A DNA stretch of 10,838 nucleotides from the NCBI GenBank assembly GCA_020722245.1, contig DYLE01000062.1, positions 1 through 10,838 on the forward strand, given 5' to 3'. Of the stretch, positions 1 to 7,567 are shown piece after piece (the stretch's first letter is position 1; each line of letters begins with the position of its first letter). A program made the translations under genes and the position numbers. This DNA is from Desulfonema limicola (GTDB lineage Bacteria; Desulfobacterota; Desulfobacteria; Desulfobacterales; Desulfosalsimonadaceae). Below the pieces are notes generated by a model, which worked only from the letters and a program-made list of their open reading frames with translations, did no database searches and was not told where the DNA came from.

Positions 1-743
1 AGAGCGCTCCGGTCCCACTCCACGGTCTGCAAGGACATGTTGAACCCCTCGCCCTCCCTGCCGAGAAGGTTTTCCGCCGGGATCTCGCAGTTGTTGAAAA
101 AAAGCTCCGAGGTCTGGGAGGTGCTCACCCCCATCTTGATCAGGTTGGGGCCGGCGGTAAACCCCGGGGTCCCCTTTTCCACAACAAAGGCCGAGATGCC
201 GGCGTGCTTCTTCGCCGGATCGGTCTTGGCGTAGACCACGGCCACATCCGCGATGGGGCCGTTGGTGATAAAGATTTTGCTGCCGTTTAACACATACCGG
301 TCCCCCTTCTTTTCCGCGGTGGTGGTCATGGAAGCCACATCCGATCCCGCGTTGGGTTCGGTCAGGCCCATGCACCCGATCCATTCGCCGGAAGCCAGCT
401 TCGGAATGTATTTTTTCCGTTGCGCTTCGGTGCCGTGGCAGAAAATGGTATCCGCGCACAGAAAGGTGTGCGCGCCGTAGGCCAGGGTCAGGCCGCCGTC
501 CACGCCCGCCTCCCCCAGGGCCTCGCCGGCCATCACCGTGGTGATCACATCCGCCCCGCCCCCGCCGTAGGCTTCCGGAAAATGCAGCCCCAGAATGCCG
601 AATTCCCCGAGCTTCCGAAAGGATTCAAAGTCGAACTGCTTTTTTAAGTCATGCTCCTGAACCCGGGGCACGATCTCTTTTTTGGCAAACCGAATGATCT
701 CTTTTTTGAACATCAGCTGTTCTTTGGTGAATGCAAAGTCCAT
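1..743 (-). CDS. Acyl-CoA dehydrogenase, N-terminal 247 codons (3' end beyond window start)
   Basis: FAD-dependent acyl-CoA dehydrogenase, which introduces the alpha,beta double bond into an acyl-CoA and passes electrons to electron-transfer flavoprotein. The ATG at 743-741 is preceded by a strong Shine-Dalgarno AAGGAG (749-754, 5-nt spacer). The translation starts MDFAFTKEQLMFKKEI, typical of the short/medium-chain family. The N-terminal helical domain covers about residues 1-120. The flavin/substrate signature GLTEPNAGSD lies at residues 126-135, inside the beta domain (about 122-225). The visible part ends at VEWDRSA, as the C-terminal helical domain begins, so the catalytic glutamate and the substrate specificity cannot be read. 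Family members are about 380 residues, so roughly a third is missing. It is transcribed divergently from the acyl-CoA ligase across a shared control region. The family call is firm; the substrate (acyl, glutaryl or branched-chain) is open. Confidence 0.95.
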   Translation of the reverse strand, partial: MDFAFTKEQLMFKKEIIRFAKKEIVPRVQEHDLKKQFDFESFRKLGEFGILGLHFPEAYGGGGADVITTVMAGEALGEAGVDGGLTLAYGAHTFLCADTIFCHGTEAQRKKYIPKLASGEWIGCMGLTEPNAGSDVASMTTTAEKKGDRYVLNGSKIFITNGPIADVAVVYAKTDPAKKHAGISAFVVEKGTPGFTAGPNLIKMGVSTSQTSELFFNNCEIPAENLLGREGEGFNMSLQTVEWDRSA

Positions 744-798
744 CGCCTCTCCTTATAAAACCGGTTGGCATACAAAAATTTAAATATTGTTCATAAAA

Positions 799-829
799 AT
801 AATTTGATTCAACTTTATAATTTGATTCA
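799..829. repeat. Tandem 13-bp direct repeat, candidate operator
   Basis: ATAATTTGATTCA occurs perfectly at 799-811 and again at 817-829, an 18-bp period with a 5-bp gap. The first copy contains the 9-bp palindrome TTGA-T-TCAA (804-812); the second ends TTGATTCAG and is one base short of it. The copies flank and overlap the -10 box of the minus-strand promoter, which is where a repressor would block RNA polymerase. Acyl-CoA catabolic genes are often controlled by TetR- or GntR-type repressors. No regulator gene is visible here, so assigning a protein would be a guess. Confidence 0.5.
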
Positions 830-840
830 GTCCCTGTCAA
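814..840 (-). promoter_or_regulatory. Candidate sigma-70 promoter of the acyl-CoA dehydrogenase gene
   Basis: On the minus strand a perfect TTGACA (840-835) is followed, after 15 bp, by TATAAA (819-814). The start point would fall near 807, leaving a leader of about 65 nt before the ATG. The 15-bp spacing is short. Reading the -10 as TAAAGT (817-812) gives 17 bp but a poorer match. One copy of a 13-bp repeat lies in the spacer and the other over the expected start point. Confidence 0.5.
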
Positions 841-879
841 GCTTTTTTTGCCCCGTCTCCACAATTATTCCCGGGCGCC

Positions 880-908
880 TTGAAAATTAAGGAAAATGCC
901 GCTATACT
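880..908 (+). promoter_or_regulatory. Candidate sigma-70 promoter of the acyl-CoA ligase operon
   Basis: TTGAAA (880-885), a 17-bp spacer (886-902) and TATACT (903-908) make five-of-six matches in each box at the optimal spacing. Transcription would begin near 915, giving a leader of about 53 nt to the ATG at 968. It is the best plus-strand promoter in the window and may drive all five genes to 8353. A perfect TATAAT at 816-821 also exists on this strand but has no convincing -35 box. Confidence 0.55.
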
Positions 909-952
909 TCAAATTTAGAATCAATAAGGATGCCTGTGCCAATAATGGATCA

Positions 953-961
953 GAGGAGGAG
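953..961 (+). promoter_or_regulatory. Ribosome binding site deciding the acyl-CoA ligase start
   Basis: GAGGAGGAG sits 6 nt before the ATG at 968. The in-frame ATG at 896 has no such site and lies between the -35 and -10 boxes of the predicted promoter, so it would not be on the transcript. Confidence 0.75.
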
Positions 962-967
962 ACAGCC

Positions 968-2842
968 ATGACGGAAAAGTTTACCATCCGCGGCCTGGCG
1001 GATATCGAGGCCATTGAAAAGGTGCCGCATACCCAGCGGGTCAAGGCGGAAAGCACCATTGAAATCCTTGAAAAGGGCGCCGGCATCGATCCGAACGCCC
1101 CGGCCATCAGCTTTTTGTTAAACGGCGACAGCTATGATCAACCCATGGTGGTTTCCTACCAGGCACTGATCGCAAGGATCCGGCAGACCGCGAACATGCT
1201 TTACGATCTGGGCATCGGCCCTGAAGATGTGGTTTCCTATGTCCTGCCCAACATCCCCCAGACGCATTACACCCTGTGGGGGGCTGAGGCTGTGGGCGTC
1301 GCCAACCCCATCAACCCCCTGCTGGAGCCGGAGACCATCCGCGATATCTGCACCGCGGCCAAGACCAAGGTCCTGGTCACCCTGGGGGACCTGCCGGGAA
1401 CAGAGATCTGGAAGAAGATCGATTCCATTCGAAAGGGCATTCCAACCCTTGAGTCGGTCATTCAGATCATGGGACAGACCCGAGAGGCGGAGCATATCAT
1501 CGGATACGACGAAAAGGTGGAAAACTACCCTTCCGATCGCTACCTTTTTGATCGCAAGATAAAAAAGGACGACATCGCCTCCCTCTACCATACCGGCGGG
1601 ACCACCGGCACCCCCAAGCTGGCCCGCCGGACCCATTACAACGAGGTGATCATGGCCTGGAACCTGATCGCCATGGGCGGGTTTGATCCCGGCTCCACCC
1701 TGCTGTGCGGGCTTCCCCTGTTTCACTGCAACGGCACCATCGTCACCGGGCTTGCGCCGTTTTCCTTCGGCGGTCATGTGGTCATGCTCTCGCCCATGGG
1801 GTATCGGGATCCCAGCATCATGAAAAATTTTTACAAAATCGTGGAAAGATACAAGGCCGAAACCTTTTCCGCGGTGCCCACGGTCCTGTCGGTCCTGCTG
1901 GACATACCGGTGGGGGACGCGGACATCTCTTCCTTAAAATACGCCATCTGCGGCGCGGCGCCCTTGAGCGTGGAGCTCTTTAAACGGTTTGAGGCGCATT
2001 CCAAGATGAAGGTGCTGGAGGGGTACGGACTCACCGAAGGGGCCGTGGCATCGGCCATCAACCCCAAGGACGGGGAGCGCAAGATCGGCAGCATCGGCAT
2101 CCGCATGCCCTACCAGCAGATGAAAATCGTTATTTTAGATGATGCGGGCGCCTATGTCAGGGATGCCGGAATCGAAGAGATCGGGGTGGTGGCCATCAAG
2201 GGCCCCAATGTGTTTAAGGGGTACGTGGAAGAGGCGCATAACAAGGGGATATGGCTGCCGGACGGCTTTTTCAACACCGGCGATCTGGGCCGGATGGACA
2301 AGGACGGGTATTTCTGGCTGACCGGCCGCAAGAAGGAGCTGATCATTCGCGGCGGCCACAACATCGACCCGGCGTCCATCGAGGAGCCGATCTATAAAAT
2401 GCCGAACATCAAGCTGGTGGCGGCCGTGGGGAGGCCGGACCCGCATGCCGGCGAGGTGCCGGTGGCGTATGTTGAGGTGGGCGAGGGCGCGGATATCTCC
2501 GAGGAAAAAATCCTGGAGTGGGCGAAAACCCACGTGGGGGAAAAGGCCGCAATCCCCCGGGAGGTGGTGATCACGCCGCATATCCCCCTGACCCCGGTGG
2601 GCAAAATTTTCAAGCCGGCCCTGCGCTGGGACGCCACCCGGCGGGTGTATGAAAAGGAGCTTCAGGCTTTAGGCGATATGGTCGAATCGGTCTCCGTCAC
2701 GGTGCATGAGCACAAGGTCCATGGCACCGTGGTTCAGATCGCCCTCAAGCCGGCCCCCGGCCATGATATCGCCGAAATCCGTGACCGCATCGCCGAAATC
2801 CTGGCCCGCTACACCCTGTATTACGAGGTCACTGAAAAATAA
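968..2842 (+). CDS. AMP-forming acyl-CoA synthetase/ligase (ANL superfamily)
   Basis: A 624-residue acyl-CoA synthetase that activates a carboxylic acid with ATP to an acyl-adenylate and then transfers it to CoA. The phosphate loop is YHTGGTTGTPK (207-217). The YGLTEG motif is at 353-358, the ribose-binding TGD at 437-439 with Asp439, and the hinge region GRKKE at 453-457. TPVGK at 542-546 carries the adenylation lysine Lys546, a site often acetylated in relatives. Beyond the usual C-terminal domain there is an extra tail of roughly 70 residues. Its strand-helix-like pattern recalls the longer acyl-CoA synthetases of about 630 residues related to FadD. It is first in the five-gene block and divergent from an acyl-CoA dehydrogenase, which supports a role in fatty or other acid degradation. 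The substrate cannot be read from the sequence. All core motifs are intact. Confidence 0.93.
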   Translation: MTEKFTIRGLADIEAIEKVPHTQRVKAESTIEILEKGAGIDPNAPAISFLLNGDSYDQPMVVSYQALIARIRQTANMLYDLGIGPEDVVSYVLPNIPQTHYTLWGAEAVGVANPINPLLEPETIRDICTAAKTKVLVTLGDLPGTEIWKKIDSIRKGIPTLESVIQIMGQTREAEHIIGYDEKVENYPSDRYLFDRKIKKDDIASLYHTGGTTGTPKLARRTHYNEVIMAWNLIAMGGFDPGSTLLCGLPLFHCNGTIVTGLAPFSFGGHVVMLSPMGYRDPSIMKNFYKIVERYKAETFSAVPTVLSVLLDIPVGDADISSLKYAICGAAPLSVELFKRFEAHSKMKVLEGYGLTEGAVASAINPKDGERKIGSIGIRMPYQQMKIVILDDAGAYVRDAGIEEIGVVAIKGPNVFKGYVEEAHNKGIWLPDGFFNTGDLGRMDKDGYFWLTGRKKELIIRGGHNIDPASIEEPIYKMPNIKLVAAVGRPDPHAGEVPVAYVEVGEGADISEEKILEWAKTHVGEKAAIPREVVITPHIPLTPVGKIFKPALRWDATRRVYEKELQALGDMVESVSVTVHEHKVHGTVVQIALKPAPGHDIAEIRDRIAEILARYTLYYEVTEK

Positions 2843-2884
2843 CCACGGGTTCCTTGAGCGGCCTTAATTCCTGCTTGAGTATAT

Positions 2885-2889
2885 AAGGA
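2885..2889 (+). promoter_or_regulatory. Ribosome binding site for the GTG-started synthetase alpha subunit
   Basis: AAGGA lies 8 nt before the GTG at 2898. An in-frame TGA occupies 2895-2897, immediately upstream, so no earlier start in this frame is possible. The ATG at 2894 is out of frame. Confidence 0.65.
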
Positions 2890-2897
2890 TGGAATGA

Positions 2898-4298
2898 GTG
2901 GAAGATATTCAAAAACTCACCAACCAGCTCGACGCGATCTTTCATCCCTCCTCGGTGGCCATTGTCGGGCTGCCCCGGGGCCTGAAGGCGGGCAAGCTGT
3001 TTTTGATCGCGCTTCTGGAGCAAAAATTTTCAGGCGCCGTTTACCCGGTCCACCCGGAGGCCAAGGAGATCGACGGGATTTGCGCCTACCCAAGCATATC
3101 CGCCATTCCCGGCAGCGTGGACCTGGCCATTATTCTGGTGCCGCATTCCAGCGCCCTGCCCATTGTCCGGGAATGCGCGCAAAAGGGGGTCAAGGGGGCG
3201 GTGCTGTTCACCGCCGGATACAAAGAGACCGGAACCGAACAGGGGCGCCGGCTGGAGGAGGAGCTGACCCGGATTGCGCGGGCTTCGGGCATGCGGCTTT
3301 TCGGACCCAACTGCATGGGGCTGTATGTTCCCAAAGGCGGGCTTTCGTTTTTTCCAGGTCTGTCATCGGAACCGGGGCCGGTGGGCCTGATCTCCCACAG
3401 CGGCTCCCTGGCCAACATTCTGGGCCGGATCGCGCCTCAAAAAGGAATCCGGTTCAGCAAGGCCGTGAGCCTGGGCAATGAATGCGATATCACCAGCGCG
3501 GACCTGCTGGCCTACCTGGGAAACGATGCGGAAACCGGGGTGATCGGCGGGTATCTTGAGGGGATTTCCAACGGCCGGTATTTTTTAAGCGCCCTTAGAG
3601 CCGCGTCCCGAAAGAAACCGGTGATCCTCTGGAAGGTCGGCCTGACCCCTGAAGGCGGTCGGGCCGCGTTTTCCCATACCGGCGCGGTTTCCAGCCCGGC
3701 TCGGATATGGGAGGCGGTGGCCCGGCAGGGGGGTGTTGTTTCGGTGAGAGGGTTTGAGGCGTTGACCGATGCCCTGATGGGCTTTTCCCTGCTGCCGGAC
3801 AACCTCGGCGACCGGATCGCCATCCTCTCCGGACCCGGCGGGATGGCGGTGTCGGCGGCCGAAGCCTGCGGCCATGAAGGGCTGAAGCTGGCTGTGCTTT
3901 CCGATCAGACCCGCTCGGCACTGGCCGAATTTGTTCCGCCCACCGGCACCAGCCTGTCCAATCCGGTGGATGTGGGGTTGACCGCCTCGATCGAGATGGA
4001 TATCTATAACCGTGCCGGCCGGGTGCTGGCCGCGGATTCAGGGGTGGACGCCGTGGTCGTGATCGGGGCGGGGATCAACCGGGATCTGAATGAATCCTAT
4101 ACCCAGGCCATGATTCAGGCGCATCAGGAGTCCGGCAAACCGTTTGTCATGGTGGATATCCCCGGGGGGTTTGAGGCGGACCTGGCCCAGGCCTTCTGCC
4201 GGTCCGGGGTTCCCTTTTTTAACACCGTGGAGCGGGCGCTTCATGTATACGCCGAGCTGCTGCGTTACCAGGCCTGGCGCCGGAAACGGCATGAATAA
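2898..4298 (+). CDS. ADP-forming acyl-CoA synthetase alpha subunit (CoA-binding, succinyl-CoA ligase-like)
   Basis: A 466-residue alpha-type subunit of the nucleoside-diphosphate-forming acyl-CoA synthetases, which interconvert acyl-CoA plus ADP and phosphate with the free acid, CoA and ATP. It starts with GTG. The CoA-binding Rossmann domain covers about residues 8-140 and includes SSVAIVG (18-24) and FGPNCMG (135-141). A ligase-CoA domain follows (about 160-290) with SLGNECD (191-197) and SHTGA (259-263). His260 matches the phosphohistidine of this family. A third domain (about 303-455) completes the alpha architecture. The length matches archaeal stand-alone alpha subunits (about 460). The ATP-grasp domains of the beta subunit are absent, and no beta gene lies in the window, so the partner must be encoded elsewhere if the enzyme works. 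Position 167 is His in ISHSG, where many relatives have Gln. It lies 55 bp after the AMP-forming ligase. The fold is certain; the direction and substrate are not. Confidence 0.9.
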   Translation: MEDIQKLTNQLDAIFHPSSVAIVGLPRGLKAGKLFLIALLEQKFSGAVYPVHPEAKEIDGICAYPSISAIPGSVDLAIILVPHSSALPIVRECAQKGVKGAVLFTAGYKETGTEQGRRLEEELTRIARASGMRLFGPNCMGLYVPKGGLSFFPGLSSEPGPVGLISHSGSLANILGRIAPQKGIRFSKAVSLGNECDITSADLLAYLGNDAETGVIGGYLEGISNGRYFLSALRAASRKKPVILWKVGLTPEGGRAAFSHTGAVSSPARIWEAVARQGGVVSVRGFEALTDALMGFSLLPDNLGDRIAILSGPGGMAVSAAEACGHEGLKLAVLSDQTRSALAEFVPPTGTSLSNPVDVGLTASIEMDIYNRAGRVLAADSGVDAVVVIGAGINRDLNESYTQAMIQAHQESGKPFVMVDIPGGFEADLAQAFCRSGVPFFNTVERALHVYAELLRYQAWRRKRHE

Positions 4299-4318
4299 CG
4301 CATGACACCTAATTCTGC

Positions 4319-4323
4319 AAGGA
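4319..4323 (+). promoter_or_regulatory. Ribosome binding site for the TTG-started penicillin-binding protein
   Basis: AAGGA is 7 nt before the TTG at 4331. The ATG at 4302 is out of frame. Starting at 4331 places a short basic stretch (MRKFFKALK) directly before the membrane anchor, as expected for a class A penicillin-binding protein. Confidence 0.65.
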
Positions 4324-4330
4324 TCAGCGA

Positions 4331-6679
4331 TTGCGTAAGTTTTTTAAAGCCTTAAAAATTTTATTTCTCCTGCTGTTTACCGGGATTCTGCTGGCTGCCC
4401 TCGGGCTTGTTGGGGCGTATTTTTATTTTTCACGGGACCTGCCTGAGATTTCAAGCCTGGAGGATTATCGCCCGCCGATCATCACCACCTTTTATTCCGA
4501 TGACGGCCGGCCCATCGCAGAGTTCTACACGGAACGAAGGATCGTCATTCCTCTTTCGGAGATACCGAAACATCTGATCCATGCCTTTGTCGCCGCTGAG
4601 GATGCGCGGTTCTATCAACACCAGGGGGTGGACCTGGCCAGCATTGTTCGGGCCTTTTTCAAGAACCTGGAGGCCGGAAGCATAGTTCAGGGGGGAAGCA
4701 CCATCACCCAGCAGGTGACCAAGTCCTTTCTGCTTTCCCCTGAGCGGAGCTATTCCCGAAAGTTCAAGGAGGCGATTCTGGCCTACCGCCTGGACAAACG
4801 GTTTTCAAAGGAGCAGATCCTTTATCTCTACTTGAACCAGATCTACCTGGGGTACGGCGCCTATGGCGTGGAGGCGGCAGCGCAAAACTATTTCGGCAGG
4901 CGGGCAAAGGACTTGAGCCTTGCCCAGAGCGCCATGCTTGCCGGGCTGCCCCAGGCGCCCAGCCGTTACTCCCCGTTTAAGCATCCGGAACGGGCTAAAA
5001 AACGCCAGGTTTATGTTTTAAACCGAATGGTGGAAGAAAAATTTATCTCAAAGGCCGAAGCATCCCAGGCGATCCACGAGAAGCTGGACATTCACCCCCG
5101 GGCCAACCTGTTTAAGCAAACCGCCCCTGACTACACGGAACACGTCAGACGTCAACTTCTGGAGATGTTCGGCAAACAGAAGCTGTATGCCGAAGGACTG
5201 CAGGTCCATACCTGCGTCAACATCGAAATGCAGGAAATGGCCCGCCGGGCCGTTGAAAACGGCCTGCGCAAAATCGATAAACGGCAGGGGTACCGGGGTC
5301 CGATCACGCATCTTTCTTCAGAGCGGATCGAAGCCTTTTCCCAGGAGATTCAAAAAAAACGGGAAAGGAGCCCCATCGCCGAAAACCGCATCATTGAAGG
5401 TGTGGTCATAGAGGTCGACGACGCGGCAGGCCGGGTTACGGTGCGGCTGGGAAATGAACGGGGAGTCATGACGCTATCCGACATGAAATGGGCGCGAAAA
5501 CCCAACCCCGAACTGGGCTATGGGGAGGCGCGGATTCTCCGTCCTGGTGAGGCGGTGGCGGTCGGCGATGTGATCTGGGTGCGGGTGAAGAAAAAAGACA
5601 GCGGCTCGAGTTCCTGGTCCCTCGCCCTTGAGCAGCAGCCCGAGGTGCAGTCCGCCCTGATCTGCATGGAGGCGCAAACCGGGGAGGTCAAGGCGATGGT
5701 GGGGGGAAGGGATTTTTCCGCAAGCCAGTTTAACCGCGCGACGCAATCCCGCCGCCAGCCGGGCTCGGCTTTTAAACCCATTATTTACGCCGCGGCCCTT
5801 GACAAGGGATACACCCCGGCCACTGTCATCATGGATTCGCCGATCGTGTTTGAGGATACCCTGCGCGACTCCATCTGGAAGCCGGATAATTATGACAACA
5901 CCTTTCACGGGCCCACCCTGTTTCGGGAAGGGTTGATTCATTCCCGCAACGTGGTCACTGTAAAAATTTTAAACGATATCGGGATTCAATACGCGATCGA
6001 GTACGCCCAAAGACTCGGCATCACCTCGCCCCTTGACAGGAACCTCTCCCTGGCCCTCGGCTCCTCGGGGGTGTCCCTGTTGGAACTGATTCAGGCCTAC
6101 TCGGTGTTTGCGAACCAGGGGATGCTTGTTTCCCCGTGTTTTATCAAAAGGGTTGTGGACCGGGACGGCAATGTGGTTTATGAGCATCATCCGGATCAAA
6201 AAAGGGTGATTGAGGAAAGCACCGCCTATATTATCACCCATCTGATGGAGGAGGTTGTGAACTACGGCACCGGACGGCGGGTCCGGAAACTCAATCGCCC
6301 GGTGGCCGGCAAAACCGGAACCACCAACGACCTTTATGATGCCTGGTTTATGGGGTACACCCCGGATCTCATGGCAGGGGTATGGGTCGGTTTTGACGAC
6401 GAAAAATCCCTGGGCAAGGGGGAAACCGGATCGCGCGCGGCAAGCCCGATCTGGCTGGAGTTTATGCAACGCGCCCTGGAAGGAAAACCGGTAAAGGAGT
6501 TTCAAGCTCCAGACAGCGTGGTGTTTGCCAAGATCAATACGAAAACCGGGCTTCTGCCCATATCCGAAGCCGAAGATGCCATTTTTGAGTGTTTCAAGGA
6601 AGGAACCGAACCCACCGATTACACGCAGCCGGAAGGCAGTATAACCGATACGAACGATTTTTTTAAAAAAGAGATTTAA
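4331..6679 (+). CDS. Penicillin-binding protein 1A, bifunctional peptidoglycan glycosyltransferase/transpeptidase
   Basis: A 782-residue class A penicillin-binding protein that polymerises lipid II into glycan strands and cross-links the peptides in the periplasm. It has a TTG start. One transmembrane anchor spans about residues 8-33. The GT51 glycosyltransferase domain (about 55-235) has the catalytic Glu90 in AAEDARFYQH, GGSTITQQ at 121-128 and Glu147 in RKFKEAI. An OB-like insert covers about 330-435. The transpeptidase domain carries Ser479 and Lys482 in PGSAFKP, SRN at 538-540 and KTGT at 661-664. All catalytic motifs are present, and the length is normal for the MrcA/PonA type. It sits 32 bp after the synthetase alpha gene and 27 bp before the amidohydrolase, so it seems to be co-transcribed with metabolic genes of no obvious connection. 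The last codons include a T7A6 run. Confidence 0.96.
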   Translation: MRKFFKALKILFLLLFTGILLAALGLVGAYFYFSRDLPEISSLEDYRPPIITTFYSDDGRPIAEFYTERRIVIPLSEIPKHLIHAFVAAEDARFYQHQGVDLASIVRAFFKNLEAGSIVQGGSTITQQVTKSFLLSPERSYSRKFKEAILAYRLDKRFSKEQILYLYLNQIYLGYGAYGVEAAAQNYFGRRAKDLSLAQSAMLAGLPQAPSRYSPFKHPERAKKRQVYVLNRMVEEKFISKAEASQAIHEKLDIHPRANLFKQTAPDYTEHVRRQLLEMFGKQKLYAEGLQVHTCVNIEMQEMARRAVENGLRKIDKRQGYRGPITHLSSERIEAFSQEIQKKRERSPIAENRIIEGVVIEVDDAAGRVTVRLGNERGVMTLSDMKWARKPNPELGYGEARILRPGEAVAVGDVIWVRVKKKDSGSSSWSLALEQQPEVQSALICMEAQTGEVKAMVGGRDFSASQFNRATQSRRQPGSAFKPIIYAAALDKGYTPATVIMDSPIVFEDTLRDSIWKPDNYDNTFHGPTLFREGLIHSRNVVTVKILNDIGIQYAIEYAQRLGITSPLDRNLSLALGSSGVSLLELIQAYSVFANQGMLVSPCFIKRVVDRDGNVVYEHHPDQKRVIEESTAYIITHLMEEVVNYGTGRRVRKLNRPVAGKTGTTNDLYDAWFMGYTPDLMAGVWVGFDDEKSLGKGETGSRAASPIWLEFMQRALEGKPVKEFQAPDSVVFAKINTKTGLLPISEAEDAIFECFKEGTEPTDYTQPEGSITDTNDFFKKEI

Positions 6680-6706
6680 CCCATAAAACCGCTTTGGATG
6701 GTGAAC

Positions 6707-7567
6707 ATGATTGTTGATGTGCATACCCATATCTTTCCGCCGGAGGTCTGCAGCAACCGCGCGGACTGGTTTCCGGGCGAGGAGGCGTTTTGCCTGCTGT
6801 ATGACTCGCCAAGGGCAAGGCTTGTCGACGCAGAGGGGCTGATTGCCGCCATGGACGAAAACGGGGTGGATATCTCCGTCACCTTTGGTTTTCCCTGGAA
6901 AAAAGCCGATCACTTTAAAAAACACAATGATTATATCCTGGACTCTGTGGCAAAATACTCAAAACGGCTAAGAGGGCTGTGCTGTGGGGATCTGTTCGCC
7001 GAGGAAGCCGAAAGCGAGGTTGAGCGCTGCCTGGACGCCGGACTTTCCGGCGTGGGGGAGCTTGCTTTTTACCAGTCCGGCATCGAAGCCGAAGGGATTG
7101 AGCGGCTCAAGCCGATCATGGCAATATGCCGTAAAAGAAACCTGCCGGTCATGATCCATACCAACGAACCCGTGGGCCATGCCTATCCCGGAAAGACCCC
7201 CAACACCCTCTCGCAGATTTACCGCATGGTTTCGACGTTTCCGGAAAACAAGATCATCCTGGCCCATTGGGGCGGCGGCGTGTTTCTTTATCATCTGATG
7301 AAAAAAGAGGTCAAACAGCGGTTTGAAAATATGTATGTGGACACCGCGGCATCCCCCTTTCTCTATGACCCCATGATATACAAGGTGGCGGGCCTGGCCG
7401 CAGCTCCTGAGAAAATCCTGTTCGGTTCGGATTATCCCCTGATCAGGCCTCAACGGTATTTTCAGGAGATGGAGGCTGCCGGGCTTCTGCCGGAAGAGAA
7501 ACAAAAGATTTGCGGGGGCAACGCTGTCTTGCTGTTTAACCTGAAGGCCGATGGAAGGGCTGTTTGA
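6707..7567 (+). CDS. Amidohydrolase-family TIM-barrel metal-dependent hydrolase
   Basis: A 286-residue member of the amidohydrolase_2 group, which includes metal-dependent hydrolases and decarboxylases such as the ACMSD and 4-oxalomesaconate hydratase relatives. The metal ligands are visible in barrel order: HTH (His6, His8) in IVDVHTHIF, Glu118 in GVGELAF, His151 in VMIHTN, His187 in ILAHWGG and Asp242 in LFGSDYP. The ATG at 6707 is preferred because GGATGG (6696-6701) stands 5 nt before it and many relatives begin MIIDVHTH. An ATG three codons earlier (6698) is possible but lacks a ribosome site. The gene follows PBP1A by 27 bp, and its stop directly abuts the next ATG. The reaction cannot be assigned: hydrolase, decarboxylase and lyase activities all occur in the family. 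Confidence 0.88.
   Translation: MIVDVHTHIFPPEVCSNRADWFPGEEAFCLLYDSPRARLVDAEGLIAAMDENGVDISVTFGFPWKKADHFKKHNDYILDSVAKYSKRLRGLCCGDLFAEEAESEVERCLDAGLSGVGELAFYQSGIEAEGIERLKPIMAICRKRNLPVMIHTNEPVGHAYPGKTPNTLSQIYRMVSTFPENKIILAHWGGGVFLYHLMKKEVKQRFENMYVDTAASPFLYDPMIYKVAGLAAAPEKILFGSDYPLIRPQRYFQEMEAAGLLPEEKQKICGGNAVLLFNLKADGRAV
7553..7559 (+). promoter_or_regulatory. Ribosome binding site inside the amidohydrolase 3' end
   Basis: GGAAGGG lies within the last codons of the amidohydrolase gene, 8 nt before the ATG at 7568. With a zero-base gap between stop and start, translational coupling of the two genes is likely. Confidence 0.6.

Noticed and set aside
910..930. Third copy of the tandem repeat (TTAGAATCAATAA) in the ligase leader
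   Set aside because: It shares only a short GAATCAA core in the opposite orientation, which is expected by chance in AT-rich DNA.
896..967. 24-codon N-terminal extension of the acyl-CoA ligase starting at the ATG at 896
   Set aside because: It overlaps the predicted promoter (-10 at 903-908), lacks a ribosome site and its residues look random; the ATG at 968 has a strong GAGGAGGAG site.
1118..1777. 219-codon open frame on the minus strand opposite the acyl-CoA ligase
   Set aside because: It is a shadow of a conserved gene, with glycine/proline/aspartate-rich low-information composition and no domain.
2854..2885. Possible promoter before the synthetase alpha gene (TTGAGC and TATATA)
   Set aside because: The spacing is 20 bp and the -10-like box runs into the ribosome site, which would leave no usable leader.
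2894..3481. 195-codon frame starting at the ATG at 2894
   Set aside because: It is out of frame with the clearly conserved synthetase alpha subunit that starts at GTG 2898, and its translation has no family features.
6658..6670. T7A6 run near the PBP1A stop as a programmed frameshift site
   Set aside because: A -1 slip on the T7 gives an immediate TAA, changing only the last few residues; it encodes FFKK and needs no special explanation.
5969..6925. 318-codon open frame on the minus strand opposite PBP1A and the amidohydrolase
   Set aside because: It lies opposite two well-supported genes and shows no recognisable motif; long antisense frames are common in GC-rich coding DNA.
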